Shown here: in pieces, positions 28,719 to 38,726 of the stretch | How the letters are laid out: every line of letters begins with the position of its first letter | Position numbering within the stretch: position 1 is the stretch's first letter | The notes under the pieces: model-generated | The model's database searches: none | The model's input: only the letters and a program-made list of their open reading frames with translations | What the model was told of the DNA's origin: nothing | NCBI GenBank assembly: GCA_020722065.1 | Contig: DYLK01000004.1 | Span: 62,001-126,000 of the forward strand | Direction of reading: 5' to 3' | DNA: 64,000 bases | From: Melioribacter roseus | GTDB lineage: Bacteria; Bacteroidota; Ignavibacteria; Ignavibacteriales; Melioribacteraceae | Made by a program: the position numbers and the translations under genes

Positions 28719-29109
28719 ATTGATTAAGATCGGATTATAAAAAGTATTGTGTATTTATACAATTCATGACTTTACTAATTATGTAAGATTTTTAGTTTAA
28801 AAGAACAGCCCGAAAGAATTTCAGGCTGTTCTTGCAGATATGTAAAGAAGGGTTTGAGGGGACGAAAAATACGAAAGAATCTTAAAATAACAAGAAAAAA
28901 TGTTTAATAATAGCCAAATATTTTTAAATATAAATTTGCGCTTAAATTTCATATAATTATGTGTTTGTAGTGTGTAATATTATACATTTAACATAAAAGA
29001 TGTTCTTAAATTTATGACAAATTATAAAAATTAAGTTTGTTGTTATTGAGCATCTTTATATTTTTACTTCACCAACAATTAATTGTAAAACCAAATAACA
29101 GGTGATTTT
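28719..29109. other. Intergenic region before the T9SS-exported GH3 gene
   Basis: 391 bases. It contains a 10-bp stem AAGAACAGCC / GGCTGTTCTT at 28801-28833, with a 13-base loop but no T-run after it on the plus strand, so it is at best a weak terminator of the regulator gene. The rest is AT-rich leader before the ATG at 29110, which has AGGTGA upstream. Confidence 0.5.
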
Positions 29110-31968
29110 ATGATAAAATCCAAATTTCTTTTCCTTCTTCAAATAATATTATTTATTAGTATTACAGAAATATTTTCTCAAACTCCACCGTATCTTGACC
29201 CAAATCTTTCTCCACAAGATAGGTTGAATGATTTACTCCCGAGAATGACACTTGATGAAAAAATTGGACAAATGACACAGCCCGATCACGCAGCGGTTCA
29301 AAATTTAAATGATGTTACAACATTATTTCTTGGTTCAATTTTAAGTGGTGGCGGTTCTGATCCATCAAGCGGAAACTCACCGCTCGATTGGGCAAATTTG
29401 TATGATTCATTTCAAACGAAAGCTATGCAAACAAGATTAAAAATCCCATTAATTTATGGTGTTGATGCTGTTCACGGGCATAGTAATGTTGTTGGAGCAA
29501 CAATTTTCCCTCACAATATTGGAATTGGAGCTACAAGAAATCCTTCATTAGCAAGAGAAATCGCAAAAATTACAGCTAAAGAAATTGCAGCAACGGGCAT
29601 TGATTGGACATTTGCACCGTGTGTTGCTGTTCCAAGAAATGAACGATGGGGAAGAACTTACGAAGGATATGGCGAAACGCCCGAATTAGCACAAATGTTT
29701 GCTGGAGTTTACGTTTCTGGTTTTCAAAATGATTCATTAAACTCGCCAACAAGCATTGCCGCTTGTGCTAAACATTATATGGGCGATGGTGGTACGACGA
29801 ATGGAATAGATCAAGGAAATACAGAAGTAACCGAAGCAGAGTTAAGAGCAATTCATCTTCCAGGTTATATTGAAGCAATTGAAAACAATGTTCAAACAAT
29901 TATGGCTTCCTACAGTAGTTGGAACGGACAAAAAATGCACGGGAATCATTATCTTCTTACAGATGTATTGAAGAATGAATTGGGTTTTGAAGGATTTGTT
30001 GTTTCAGATTGGGGTGGAATTGACCAATTGCCAGGCGATTATCATTCAGATGTTGTTGAGGCAATTAACGCTGGCGTTGATATGATTATGGTTCCGAATG
30101 AATACCAAACATTTATTACTGAACTGAAATTGGCAATTGCAAATAATGAAATTTCAATGGAAAGAATTGATGATGCTGTTAGCAGAATTCTTTTAGTAAA
30201 ATTTAGACTTGGCTTGTTTGAAAATCCATATTCGGATAGAGCATTACTAGCTGAAGTTGGGAAAACAGAACACCGAAATGTAGCGAGACAAGCTGTTCGA
30301 GAATCACTTGTTATGCTTAAAAAGAATGATAATGTTCTTCCACTTCCAAAATCTGGTTCAAAAATACTTGTAATTGGTGAACACGCCAATAATATTGGTT
30401 TGCAATGTGGTGGTTGGACAGTTCAATGGCAAGGTGAAAGTGGTGAAGTTACTGAAGGAACCACAATTCTTGAAGGATTGCAAAAAGTGGCAGTTTCTAA
30501 CGAATATGTTTTTTCTGAAGATGTAAATTTTACCCAAACTGATGCTGATTATGCAATTGTTGTTATTGGCGAACAACCTTATGCTGAAATGTATGGAGAT
30601 AGAGAAAATCTTGAACTTGAATCGCCACAAATTGAAATGGTAAGAAAATTAAAAAATATGGGAATTCCTGTTATTACAATCCTAATTTCTGGCCGCCCAA
30701 TGTTGATTAATCCAGCTCTTCACAATTCTGATGTATTTATTGCGGCTTGGTTGCCTGGGACAGAAGGTGATGGAATCGCGGAAGTGTTGTTTGGCGATTT
30801 TCAACCAAAAGGTATTTTGCCAGTTAGTTGGGCAAAATCGATGTCGCAAATTCCTATAAACTACGGAGACGCAAATTACGAACCTCTTTTCCCATATAAT
30901 TTTGGAATTAATTCACTCGCAAATTCCGAAGTTGGTTCAAATCCAATATTACAATCCGCATTAGTTACAGAAGATGGTATGCACGTTGAATTATCATTCA
31001 ATAAATCAATGGTAAATAGTGAAAATACAAATGCAGTTTTTCAATTGATTAAAAATGGAACAACTCAAGTCGGCGTTTCAAGTTTTGCAGTTTCTGAAGT
31101 GAATGAAAATGTTATTGTTCTTACTTTATCTGAAAGAATAAACAAAGGAGATGTTGCAACAATTTCGTATCAATCTGGGAATCTAAAATCTGCCGATGGT
31201 GGAATTGTTGACTTTTTCTCAAATTTCGAAATAATTAACTATTTGAATTACATTGCTGGTATAAATATTTTACCAGGTAAGGTTGAAGCCGAACATTTCT
31301 CTGATATGTTCGGCATTCAAACTGAAGCGACAACCGATATTGGTGGCGGAATGAATGTCGGTTGGATTGATTCTGGTGATTGGTTGGAATATGAATCAGA
31401 TGTTCAACACGCGGGAACTTTTTTTGTAAATCTTCGTGTAGCGAGTCTAAATGGTGGTGGAAATGTACAGTTTCAATCAAATGGAAATACGCTTTTTTCT
31501 AAAACAATAAATTCAACTGGTGGATGGCAAAATTGGACAACTATTTCTGGTGTTGCAAATCTTACAAAAGGCGAGCAAACTATAAAATTATTAGCAACTT
31601 CAGGTGGTTTTAACATTAATTGGTTTGAATTGATTACAATTACTGATTTGGAAGATAATTCTGAAATAGCTGATGATTTTCAGTTGTTTCAAAATTATCC
31701 AAATCCGTTCAATCCAATAACTAAGATTAAGTTTTCAATTCCAAAAAATGTAGATGCTACAAAAAATGTTAGATTGGTTGTTTATAACACACTTGGGCAA
31801 CAAATTGCAGAATTAATAAATCAATCACTTCCAAATGGCTTTTATGAAGTTGTGTTTGATGCAGAAAATTCGGATGGAAAGGGAAGTGTTCTTGCGAGCG
31901 GCGTTTATTTTTATACATTGCAAATTGCTGGAAATTCCATCACAAAAAAAATGACACTGCTTAAATAA
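29110..31968 (+). CDS. GH3 beta-glucosidase-type glycosidase with CBM6-like domain, T9SS-exported
   Basis: A secreted glycosidase of 952 residues. Signal peptide about 1-24. GH3 N- and C-terminal domains span about 30-600, with LPRMTLDEKIGQMTQ, GVDAVHGHSNVVGATIFPHN, CAKHYMGDG and the nucleophile Asp300 in GFVVSDWGG. Next is a small Ig-like segment (ALVTEDGMHVELSFNKSM). A CBM6-like lectin domain (about 715-840) follows, with KVEAEHFSDMFGIQ and VGWIDSGDWLEYESDV. The last 85 residues are a T9SS type A sorting domain starting FQLFQNYPNPFNPITKIKFS. It probably acts outside the cell on beta-linked glucans. The exact substrate cannot be read from sequence. Confidence 0.92.
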   Translation: MIKSKFLFLLQIILFISITEIFSQTPPYLDPNLSPQDRLNDLLPRMTLDEKIGQMTQPDHAAVQNLNDVTTLFLGSILSGGGSDPSSGNSPLDWANLYDSFQTKAMQTRLKIPLIYGVDAVHGHSNVVGATIFPHNIGIGATRNPSLAREIAKITAKEIAATGIDWTFAPCVAVPRNERWGRTYEGYGETPELAQMFAGVYVSGFQNDSLNSPTSIAACAKHYMGDGGTTNGIDQGNTEVTEAELRAIHLPGYIEAIENNVQTIMASYSSWNGQKMHGNHYLLTDVLKNELGFEGFVVSDWGGIDQLPGDYHSDVVEAINAGVDMIMVPNEYQTFITELKLAIANNEISMERIDDAVSRILLVKFRLGLFENPYSDRALLAEVGKTEHRNVARQAVRESLVMLKKNDNVLPLPKSGSKILVIGEHANNIGLQCGGWTVQWQGESGEVTEGTTILEGLQKVAVSNEYVFSEDVNFTQTDADYAIVVIGEQPYAEMYGDRENLELESPQIEMVRKLKNMGIPVITILISGRPMLINPALHNSDVFIAAWLPGTEGDGIAEVLFGDFQPKGILPVSWAKSMSQIPINYGDANYEPLFPYNFGINSLANSEVGSNPILQSALVTEDGMHVELSFNKSMVNSENTNAVFQLIKNGTTQVGVSSFAVSEVNENVIVLTLSERINKGDVATISYQSGNLKSADGGIVDFFSNFEIINYLNYIAGINILPGKVEAEHFSDMFGIQTEATTDIGGGMNVGWIDSGDWLEYESDVQHAGTFFVNLRVASLNGGGNVQFQSNGNTLFSKTINSTGGWQNWTTISGVANLTKGEQTIKLLATSGGFNINWFELITITDLEDNSEIADDFQLFQNYPNPFNPITKIKFSIPKNVDATKNVRLVVYNTLGQQIAELINQSLPNGFYEVVFDAENSDGKGSVLASGVYFYTLQIAGNSITKKMTLLK

Positions 31969-32370
31969 AACTTCTCAAATTCCTCAAATTTCAAAATCAA
32001 AAAATTAAAAATCTAACAAAAAGAGTAGTTGGCTCTGTTTAAATATTTTTCAAATGAGAACTTTAATTTCAACTGATTCGCTAACTTTTCCCTTAATAAA
32101 ATAATACTGCCCTTTTTAAAAATTGAATATGGTTAATTGTCGGGTTATTTTACCCAATTTAACACTTCCATTAAAATTTAGCTTAATTTGAACAATTTGT
32201 GAGATGTTCAGTCAAAGCATTTGGAAAGTATTTTATCAAATAAATGAGTTCTTATAAAAATATTTTCTTGGAAATAATTTAATTATCGATAAATTAAGTA
32301 AACAAATTTTACATTATTTGTAACTTTTGTGAATTAAGTTAGTCTAACAATTAAAAAATAAAAAAAATAA
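31969..32370. other. Intergenic region before the efflux operon
   Basis: 402 AT-rich bases with no credible frame. The only symmetry of note is the short palindrome GTTAG-T-CTAAC at 32338-32348, 22 bases before the tetR-type start, a possible autoregulatory site. Confidence 0.4.
32338..32348. promoter_or_regulatory. Possible operator of the TetR-type regulator
   Basis: GTTAGTCTAAC, a 5-bp inverted repeat around one base, lying directly before the regulator gene that heads the efflux operon. TetR-family repressors commonly bind such palindromes in their own promoter. It is short, so chance occurrence in this AT-rich sequence is possible. Confidence 0.35.
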
Positions 32371-33006
32371 ATGCAGACAGAAAAAGAAATAAGAAATAAA
32401 ATACTTCAGAAATCGCTGGATTTTTTCCTGCAAAATGGATATTCAAAAGTTACAATGGGGGAAATTGCAAATAATGCTGGAATAAGCAAAAAAACGTTGT
32501 ATAAATATTTCTCGAACAAGGAAAATCTATTCGAATCAATTTATACTTCATTTACTTGCCAAAATGATATTTATATTGAACAGCTATTCAATAACAATGA
32601 AATTGGTTACGTGGAAAAAGTAAAATCGATACTTGCTCATGTTTCGCAGCATGTTGCAAAATTAAAAGGTCCGTTAATGCAAGATTTGGAAAGTCATCAT
32701 CCGCAAATGTGGAAGAAAATTCAGGTTTATATGCAGAAAAAAGCTTGGGAAAAATTCTCAATATTAGTTGAAGAAGGAATTAAACACGGAATTTTTAGAG
32801 AATCAATAAATAAAAATATTGTCGTATTGGTTTATGTTTTTTCACTTCAGAATCTTTTAACACCGAGCATTCTTTCAGAATTACCACTTTCAGCAGAACA
32901 AGTTTACAATACGCTTGTAAACATCATTTTTGAAGGGATTCTAACTGAAGAAGGAAGAACTAAATTTAACAATTTTGAAATTGAAAAAATAAGGATTAAT
33001 CTATGA
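32371..33006 (+). CDS. TetR/AcrR family transcriptional regulator
   Basis: A 211-residue regulator with the TetR helix-turn-helix at about 10-56: SLDFFLQNGYSKVTMGEIAN followed by GISKKTLYKYFSNKENLFES. The C-terminal ligand domain is not informative. Its stop overlaps the start of the TolC-like gene (ATGA), so it is co-translated with the efflux pump genes and most likely represses the whole unit until an effector binds. Confidence 0.9.
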   Translation: MQTEKEIRNKILQKSLDFFLQNGYSKVTMGEIANNAGISKKTLYKYFSNKENLFESIYTSFTCQNDIYIEQLFNNNEIGYVEKVKSILAHVSQHVAKLKGPLMQDLESHHPQMWKKIQVYMQKKAWEKFSILVEEGIKHGIFRESINKNIVVLVYVFSLQNLLTPSILSELPLSAEQVYNTLVNIIFEGILTEEGRTKFNNFEIEKIRINL

Positions 33007-34325
33007 TAAAAAAGAAGATAAAATTTACTCTATTACTTGTTTTGTTGTTGTCGGTAAGTTATTTCCCGCAGAACAAGATTATTATTTCGGTTGATGATGC
33101 GGTTGAAATTGGGCTAAAGAACAGCAAATTACTTCACATTTCACAGATGAAAGTAAAAGTAAACTCAGCTCGTTTGAATGAAGTAAACGCAAGCAGACTT
33201 CCTTCTGTAAAATTTACAGGAATTTATTCGAGATTAAGTGAAATTGAGCCTTTTGTAATAATGATGCCATCGGGTCCGTTTGTGCTTTCACCATCAATAT
33301 TGAATAATTATCAATTAAAATTATCTGTTGCTCAACCGTTATTTATGGGTTTTAAACTTCAAAGTGCTAGCGAATTGGCTGAATTTCAACTAAAATCTTC
33401 TGAGGCTGAATATTCAAAAGATGAGTTGGAAACAATTTATAACATAAAAAATGCTTATTGGACATTTTTTAAAGCGAATGAAATGAAAAAAGTAATTGAC
33501 CAACTTGTGTTACAAATGGAAGCACATTTAAAAGATGCAAATAATTTCTATTCTCAAGGATTAATGACGAATAATGATTTATTAAAACTAAAGGTTCAAC
33601 TTTCAGATCTTAAATTAAAACAACTTGAAGCACAAAATGGTGTTCAGTTTTCACAAATAAACTTAAATAATATATTGGGAAATCCACTTTCAACTGAAAT
33701 TGAATTGAGCCAAAATGTATCGGATAATTCAATTTTTGAATCTAATTTAGAGTTGAATACCTTATTAGAATCAGCATTTGAAAGTCGTGGAGAAATTAAA
33801 GCATCGGAATTCCGAAAACATGCTGGCGAATCTTCGGTTACAATGGCAAAATCGAGATGGTATCCCGAAATTAGTTTGTATGGAAATTATTACTACAATC
33901 GTCCAAATCAAAGAATATTTCCTTCTCAAGATAAATTTAACGACACTTGGGATGCTGGAATTATGGTTTCGATGGAACTTTGGAATTGGTTTTCAACATC
34001 TTATCAAACTGAACAAGCAGAAGCAAATCTGTCGCAAGCAATTGATGCAGTCGGAGTTACAAAAGAAGCTATTACCTTAGAAGTAACTCAAAATTTTTTC
34101 AATTTTAATCAAGCAAAACAAAAAATTGAAATAACAAAACTTGCTGTTGAGCAAGCTGAAGAAAATGAGCGAATTACAACACAGAAATTTAAAAATGGAC
34201 TAGTTCTAAGCTCAGATTTAATAGATGCTGAAGTTTCACTTCTTTCAGCAAAAACAAACTATACTTCCGCTTTGGTTGATTTTCAGTTGGCTAAAGCAAA
34301 ATTAGATAAATCAATTGGTAAATAA
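33003..34325 (+). CDS. TolC-family outer-membrane efflux protein
   Basis: Outer-membrane channel of a tripartite pump, 440 residues with a signal peptide (about 1-22). It shows the repeated TolC plan of two similar halves rich in long helices: DAVEIGLKNSKLLHISQMKV begins the first, and NDLLKLKVQLSDLKLKQLEA and NGLVLSSDLIDAEVSLLSAK are the typical helix-hairpin segments. It overlaps the regulator gene by 4 bases and is followed after 14 bases by the adaptor gene. Confidence 0.92.
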   Translation: MIKKKIKFTLLLVLLLSVSYFPQNKIIISVDDAVEIGLKNSKLLHISQMKVKVNSARLNEVNASRLPSVKFTGIYSRLSEIEPFVIMMPSGPFVLSPSILNNYQLKLSVAQPLFMGFKLQSASELAEFQLKSSEAEYSKDELETIYNIKNAYWTFFKANEMKKVIDQLVLQMEAHLKDANNFYSQGLMTNNDLLKLKVQLSDLKLKQLEAQNGVQFSQINLNNILGNPLSTEIELSQNVSDNSIFESNLELNTLLESAFESRGEIKASEFRKHAGESSVTMAKSRWYPEISLYGNYYYNRPNQRIFPSQDKFNDTWDAGIMVSMELWNWFSTSYQTEQAEANLSQAIDAVGVTKEAITLEVTQNFFNFNQAKQKIEITKLAVEQAEENERITTQKFKNGLVLSSDLIDAEVSLLSAKTNYTSALVDFQLAKAKLDKSIGK

Positions 34326-34339
34326 TTTTGGAGAAATAA

Positions 34340-35398
34340 ATGAAAAAAATGAAATTAGTTTTATTAGTGTCTGGAATTTTTGCTGCAATAATTTTAGTGT
34401 TATTTATGAATAAGCAAAAATTGTCTTCTTATTCGGCTGGTGGAATAAAAGAAATTTATTATGTCAGTGTCGCGAAAGCAGAAAAGAAAAATCTTACAAA
34501 TACATTAAGTCTTGTTGGAATTGTTTTTGCTAATAATGATGTAAATATAATTTCTGAAACAGCTGGAAAAATTACCGCAGTTTATACAAAAGTTGGTGAT
34601 TACAAAAAAGCAGGGTCGGTTTTATTTCAAGTTGATGATGAACTAAAACAAGCTGCATTTAAAAATGCTGAAGCAAATTACGAAAAGGCGAAAAAGGATT
34701 ATGATAGATCAAAAGAGCTTTTCGAACAAAAATCCTTAACTGAATCTCAATTAGATTTGTCAAAACTTGCATTTGTAAATGCTGAAACTCAATATATTGT
34801 TGCTAAAAGACAATTAGAAGATACAAAAATTAAAACTCCAATTTCGGGCTACATAACTGCAAAATACGTTGATTTAGGTTCGATGGTTCAAGGTGCTCCT
34901 CAACCAACTTTAGTAGCAAATATTGTAGATATTTCAAAAGTAAAAGTAAAATTAAATGTTTCTGAAAATGATATTTTTAATGTAAAACAGGGGCAGAAAG
35001 TAGAAATAACTTCGGATGCTTACCCAAACATTATTTTTTTTGGAACAATAACATCTGTCTCGGCAAAAGGAGATGAAGCTCACACTTTCCCGATTGAAAT
35101 AAGTGCTGAAAATCATCCAAATACACAACTTAAAGCGGGAATGTTTGCAAAAGTTAATTTCAATTTACAAGAAAAAAATGAAACAACCGTTATTCCACGT
35201 GCATCAATTATTGGCAGTGTAAAAAAACCTCAAGTTTTCGTTGTTGAAAATGGAATTGCCAAAATTCGCTCAATAAAAGTAGGACAAATATCCGAAACAG
35301 ATATTCAAGTTCTAAGTGGAATAAACCCAGGAGAAGTTGTTGTGGTTAACGGGCAAAATAATATTACTGATAACACGAAAGTAGAAATTTTGAAATAA
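34340..35398 (+). CDS. RND efflux periplasmic adaptor (membrane fusion protein)
   Basis: Links the RND pump to the TolC-like channel. The 352-residue protein has an N-terminal anchor (about 5-24), a lipoyl/barrel-sandwich portion (NDVNIISETAGKITAVYTKV, GDYKKAGSVLFQVDDELKQA), a helical hairpin, the second lipoyl half (KIKTPISGYITAKYVDLGSM) and a beta-barrel plus membrane-proximal domain ending IQVLSGINPGEVVVVNGQNN. The ATG at 34340 follows TTGGAGAA. It is third in the operon. Confidence 0.92.
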   Translation: MKKMKLVLLVSGIFAAIILVLFMNKQKLSSYSAGGIKEIYYVSVAKAEKKNLTNTLSLVGIVFANNDVNIISETAGKITAVYTKVGDYKKAGSVLFQVDDELKQAAFKNAEANYEKAKKDYDRSKELFEQKSLTESQLDLSKLAFVNAETQYIVAKRQLEDTKIKTPISGYITAKYVDLGSMVQGAPQPTLVANIVDISKVKVKLNVSENDIFNVKQGQKVEITSDAYPNIIFFGTITSVSAKGDEAHTFPIEISAENHPNTQLKAGMFAKVNFNLQEKNETTVIPRASIIGSVKKPQVFVVENGIAKIRSIKVGQISETDIQVLSGINPGEVVVVNGQNNITDNTKVEILK

Positions 35399-35438
35399 CA
35401 CATTTTTATGAGTTAGAATAAATTAAGGAAATTTTAAG

Positions 35439-38400
35439 ATGACAATTACAGAATTATCAATAAAAAGACCTTCGTTAGTTATTGTAGTTTTTACAGTACT
35501 AATTGTAATAGGACTTTTTGCTTTTCAACAATTAAAATATGAGCTTTTGCCAAAAATTTCACCTCCAATAATTACTATTACAACAATTTATCCAGGGGCT
35601 TCGCCAAACGAGGTTGAAACAGGAGTTACAAAAGTTATAGAAGATGCAGTTTCTGGAATGGATAAAGTATCCGAAATTCGTTCAACATCTTTTGAAGGAA
35701 TTTCTTTTGTAACAGTAGAATTGCTTCACTCTGCCAATACTGATTTATCTTTGCAAGATGCTCAAAGAAAAATTGGACAAATAACAGCATCTTTGCCAGA
35801 AGGGACAAAATCTCCTACTATTTCAAAAATTGCTTTGGACGAAATTCCCATTTTACGTTTAGGAATTTCAGCAGATATGGATTCTAAATCATTTTATCAA
35901 TTTACAAAAGATAAAATTCAGCCTTTGCTTTCTCGTGTTCCAGGAGTAGGACAAGTTGCATTAGTTGGAGGAGAAGAAAGGGAAATCAGAGTAAATATAG
36001 ATTTACAAAAGATGAGATTTTATGGATTTTCAATTCTTCAAATTTCACAAGCTATAAAAGCTGCTAATTTGGATTTCCCCACGGGAAAAATTAAAGATAA
36101 CGATGGGCAATTTATCGTTCGCGTTGCAGGGAAATTAAGTTCTCTTGATGAATTAAGAAATTTGACTATTGGACTTTCACGGCAAGGTGGCGAAGTGAAA
36201 CTTTCCGATATTGCAGAAGTTGAAGATGGAATTAAGGAGCTTTCTAATATTGCTCGAATAAATTTTAGAAATACAATCGGAATAATTATCCAAAAGCAAT
36301 CAGATGCAAATGCGGTGGAAGTTTCGGCTTTAGTTAGAGAAGAATTAAATAGAATTGAGTCTGTTTACAAAAAAAATAATGTAAAATTTGAAGTTGCACA
36401 AGATGCTTCAATTTTTACAATTAGTGCAGCAAATGCTGTAAAAGAGGATCTTGCCATTGCGGTTGTTCTTGTAGCTATTGTAATGCTAATGTTTCTTCAT
36501 AGTATAAGGAATTCAGTTATTGTACTTGTCGCAATTCCTACTTCTCTAATTTCAACTTTTATTGTTATTTGGGCATTCGGTTATACACTGAATTTAATGA
36601 CTTTGCTTGGTTTATCGCTTGTTGTGGGAATTTTGGTTGACGATTCAATTGTAGTGCTAGAAAATATTTATCATCATTTAGAAAATGGTGAAAATAGTCG
36701 AGTTGCAGCTTTACGCGGTAGAAATGAAATAGGTTTTGCAGCTTTGGCAATCACCTTTGTGGACGTTGCAGTTTTCTTCCCATTAACTTTAGTTGGTGGA
36801 ATTGTTGGTAATATTCTCCGTGAATTTTCAGCGGTTGTTGTGGGTTCAACTTTAATGTCTTTGTTTGTTTCTTTCACAGTTACTCCAATGCTTGCTTCTC
36901 GTTTTGCTAAACTCGAAAGACTAACATCCAACACTATTGTCGGAAAATTCGCAATCTGGTTTGAAAACAAATTTAAAGAATTGACTAGTTTTTATATTAA
37001 TTTACTAAAATGGTCAATCAATAATAAAGGCAAAGTTTTAATCTTAACGGTAATATTATTTTTTGCTTCAATTGCATTAGTGCCATTGGGATTTATTGGT
37101 GCTGAATTTATGACGCAAACCGATAGAGGTGAATTTTCAGTAGCAATAGAACTTCCACCAGGTTCAACAATTGAAAAGACAAATCGAGTTTCGCAAGAAA
37201 TTGAAAAAATTATAGCAGCAATGCCCGAAGTTTTAAGAATTTATGCCAATGTTGGAACTTCGAGCGAAGGTTTAATTGGTTTTACTTCAAGCAATACAAC
37301 AGATTTAGCTGTTACTCTTGTCGATAAAAAATTTAGAAAATTATCAACAGACGAAGTTGCTGATAATATTAAAAAAGCAACACAAAAATTTCCAGGGGTA
37401 AAAGTAAGAGTTAATCCTATTGGTATTTTTGGAGTAGCAAATCAAACTCCGATTCAATTAATTATTAATGGACCAGATTATACACAAGTTCAACAAACAG
37501 CAACTGAGATTAAAAATATAGTAAAATCTATTCCAGGTACAGCCGATGTTCGACTTTCCTCGGTTGACGGAAATCCAGAAATAAGAATTGAAATTGATAG
37601 AAGAAAACTTGCAAGCTTTGGTTTAACAATAGCAGAAGTTGGGCAAGCTTTAAAAATTGCTTTAACAGGTGATAATGATTCAAAATTACACGATAAAAAC
37701 ACAGATTTTGATATTAGAATTGTGCTAGATAAATTCGATCGTTCCAAAACGACAGAAATAGGTAATCTTAGTTTTGTAAATAGAATTGGACAACAGATTT
37801 ACCTAAAGCAATTTGCTAATATATATCTTGCAACTGGTCCAACAAAACTATCACGACAAGCAAGAAGTGCTGCAGTAACAATTTTTTCGCAAGTACAAAC
37901 GGGAAAAACTTCAGGAGCAATTTCGCAAGAAATCGACAAAAAGTTAGCAACATATAATTTTCCAGCTGGAGTTACATATCAATTTTATGGTGATGTAAAA
38001 AATCAACGCGAATCATTTGGCGATTTAGCAATTGCAATGTTAGCCGCAATCTTGTTTACCTATCTTGTTATGGTTGCATTATATGATTCATTTGTTTATC
38101 CATTTGTAATTTTATTCTCTATTCCACTTGCTATGATCGGAGCTTTGCTTGCATTAGCTTTGTCGCTAAAATCTTTAAGTATTTTTACAATACTTGGAAT
38201 TATTATGCTTGTTGGATTAGTAGCTAAAAATGCAATTCTTTTAGTTGATAGAACAAATTTTATGAGATTACAAGGGAAAAGCATACTTGATTCGTTAATT
38301 GATGCAGGAAAAATGAGAATTCGTCCAATATTTATGACCACTTTAACAATGATTTTTGGAATGCTACCAATTGCAATATCAACCGCACCAGGTGCTGAAT

Positions 38401-38561
38401 GGAAATCGGGTTTAGCTTGGGCTTTGATTGGAGGATTATCAAGTTCATTATTGCTAACATTGATAATTGTACCAATTATCTATACAAAAGTCGAAGAATA
38501 TAGAGAAAAAATCCCTAAATTTTTCGAAAAAGCTACTGTTTTAATTGGTATAAAGAAATAA
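35439..38561 (+). CDS. RND efflux transporter, AcrB/HAE1-like permease
   Basis: A 1040-residue inner-membrane proton antiporter with the two-fold RND plan of 12 membrane segments and two large periplasmic loops. Recognisable points: N-terminus ITELSIKRPSLVIVVFTVLI, PGASPNEVETGVTKVIEDAV, GLSLVVGILVDDSIVVLENI (the membrane Asp pair in segment 4), the C-terminal repeat GIIMLVGLVAKNAILLVDRT, and AGKMRIRPIFMTTLTMIFGM. Its substrates may be drugs, solvents or endogenous compounds. It ends the operon before a strong terminator. Confidence 0.95.
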   Translation: MTITELSIKRPSLVIVVFTVLIVIGLFAFQQLKYELLPKISPPIITITTIYPGASPNEVETGVTKVIEDAVSGMDKVSEIRSTSFEGISFVTVELLHSANTDLSLQDAQRKIGQITASLPEGTKSPTISKIALDEIPILRLGISADMDSKSFYQFTKDKIQPLLSRVPGVGQVALVGGEEREIRVNIDLQKMRFYGFSILQISQAIKAANLDFPTGKIKDNDGQFIVRVAGKLSSLDELRNLTIGLSRQGGEVKLSDIAEVEDGIKELSNIARINFRNTIGIIIQKQSDANAVEVSALVREELNRIESVYKKNNVKFEVAQDASIFTISAANAVKEDLAIAVVLVAIVMLMFLHSIRNSVIVLVAIPTSLISTFIVIWAFGYTLNLMTLLGLSLVVGILVDDSIVVLENIYHHLENGENSRVAALRGRNEIGFAALAITFVDVAVFFPLTLVGGIVGNILREFSAVVVGSTLMSLFVSFTVTPMLASRFAKLERLTSNTIVGKFAIWFENKFKELTSFYINLLKWSINNKGKVLILTVILFFASIALVPLGFIGAEFMTQTDRGEFSVAIELPPGSTIEKTNRVSQEIEKIIAAMPEVLRIYANVGTSSEGLIGFTSSNTTDLAVTLVDKKFRKLSTDEVADNIKKATQKFPGVKVRVNPIGIFGVANQTPIQLIINGPDYTQVQQTATEIKNIVKSIPGTADVRLSSVDGNPEIRIEIDRRKLASFGLTIAEVGQALKIALTGDNDSKLHDKNTDFDIRIVLDKFDRSKTTEIGNLSFVNRIGQQIYLKQFANIYLATGPTKLSRQARSAAVTIFSQVQTGKTSGAISQEIDKKLATYNFPAGVTYQFYGDVKNQRESFGDLAIAMLAAILFTYLVMVALYDSFVYPFVILFSIPLAMIGALLALALSLKSLSIFTILGIIMLVGLVAKNAILLVDRTNFMRLQGKSILDSLIDAGKMRIRPIFMTTLTMIFGMLPIAISTAPGAEWKSGLAWALIGGLSSSLLLTLIIVPIIYTKVEEYREKIPKFFEKATVLIGIKK

Positions 38562-38579
38562 ATTTTTTCGATATTTACA

Positions 38580-38627
38580 TTGACCAAAAAGGATTCAAAG
38601 GTTCAGAATCTTTTTTGGTCAATTTTA
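38580..38627 (+). terminator. Intrinsic terminator after the RND pump operon
   Basis: A 17-bp stem with one G-T wobble: TTGACCAAAAAGGATTC pairs with GAATCTTTTTTGGTCAA around a 9-base loop, followed by T-rich sequence. The A-rich 5' side may also serve the convergent GH3 gene. Confidence 0.85.
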
Positions 38628-38726
38628 TTTAACTTGAAACAATACATTCAACTTATTTTCGCATTTATTTAATAAAATTTTGGATACATTATCTAAATAT
38701 TATCCTCATTTTATTATCTCGCCACT

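Noticed and set aside
28801-28833. Hairpin after the ScfR-like gene as an intrinsic terminator
   Set aside because: A 10-bp stem is present but the sequence after it (GCAGATATG) has no T-run on the plus strand.
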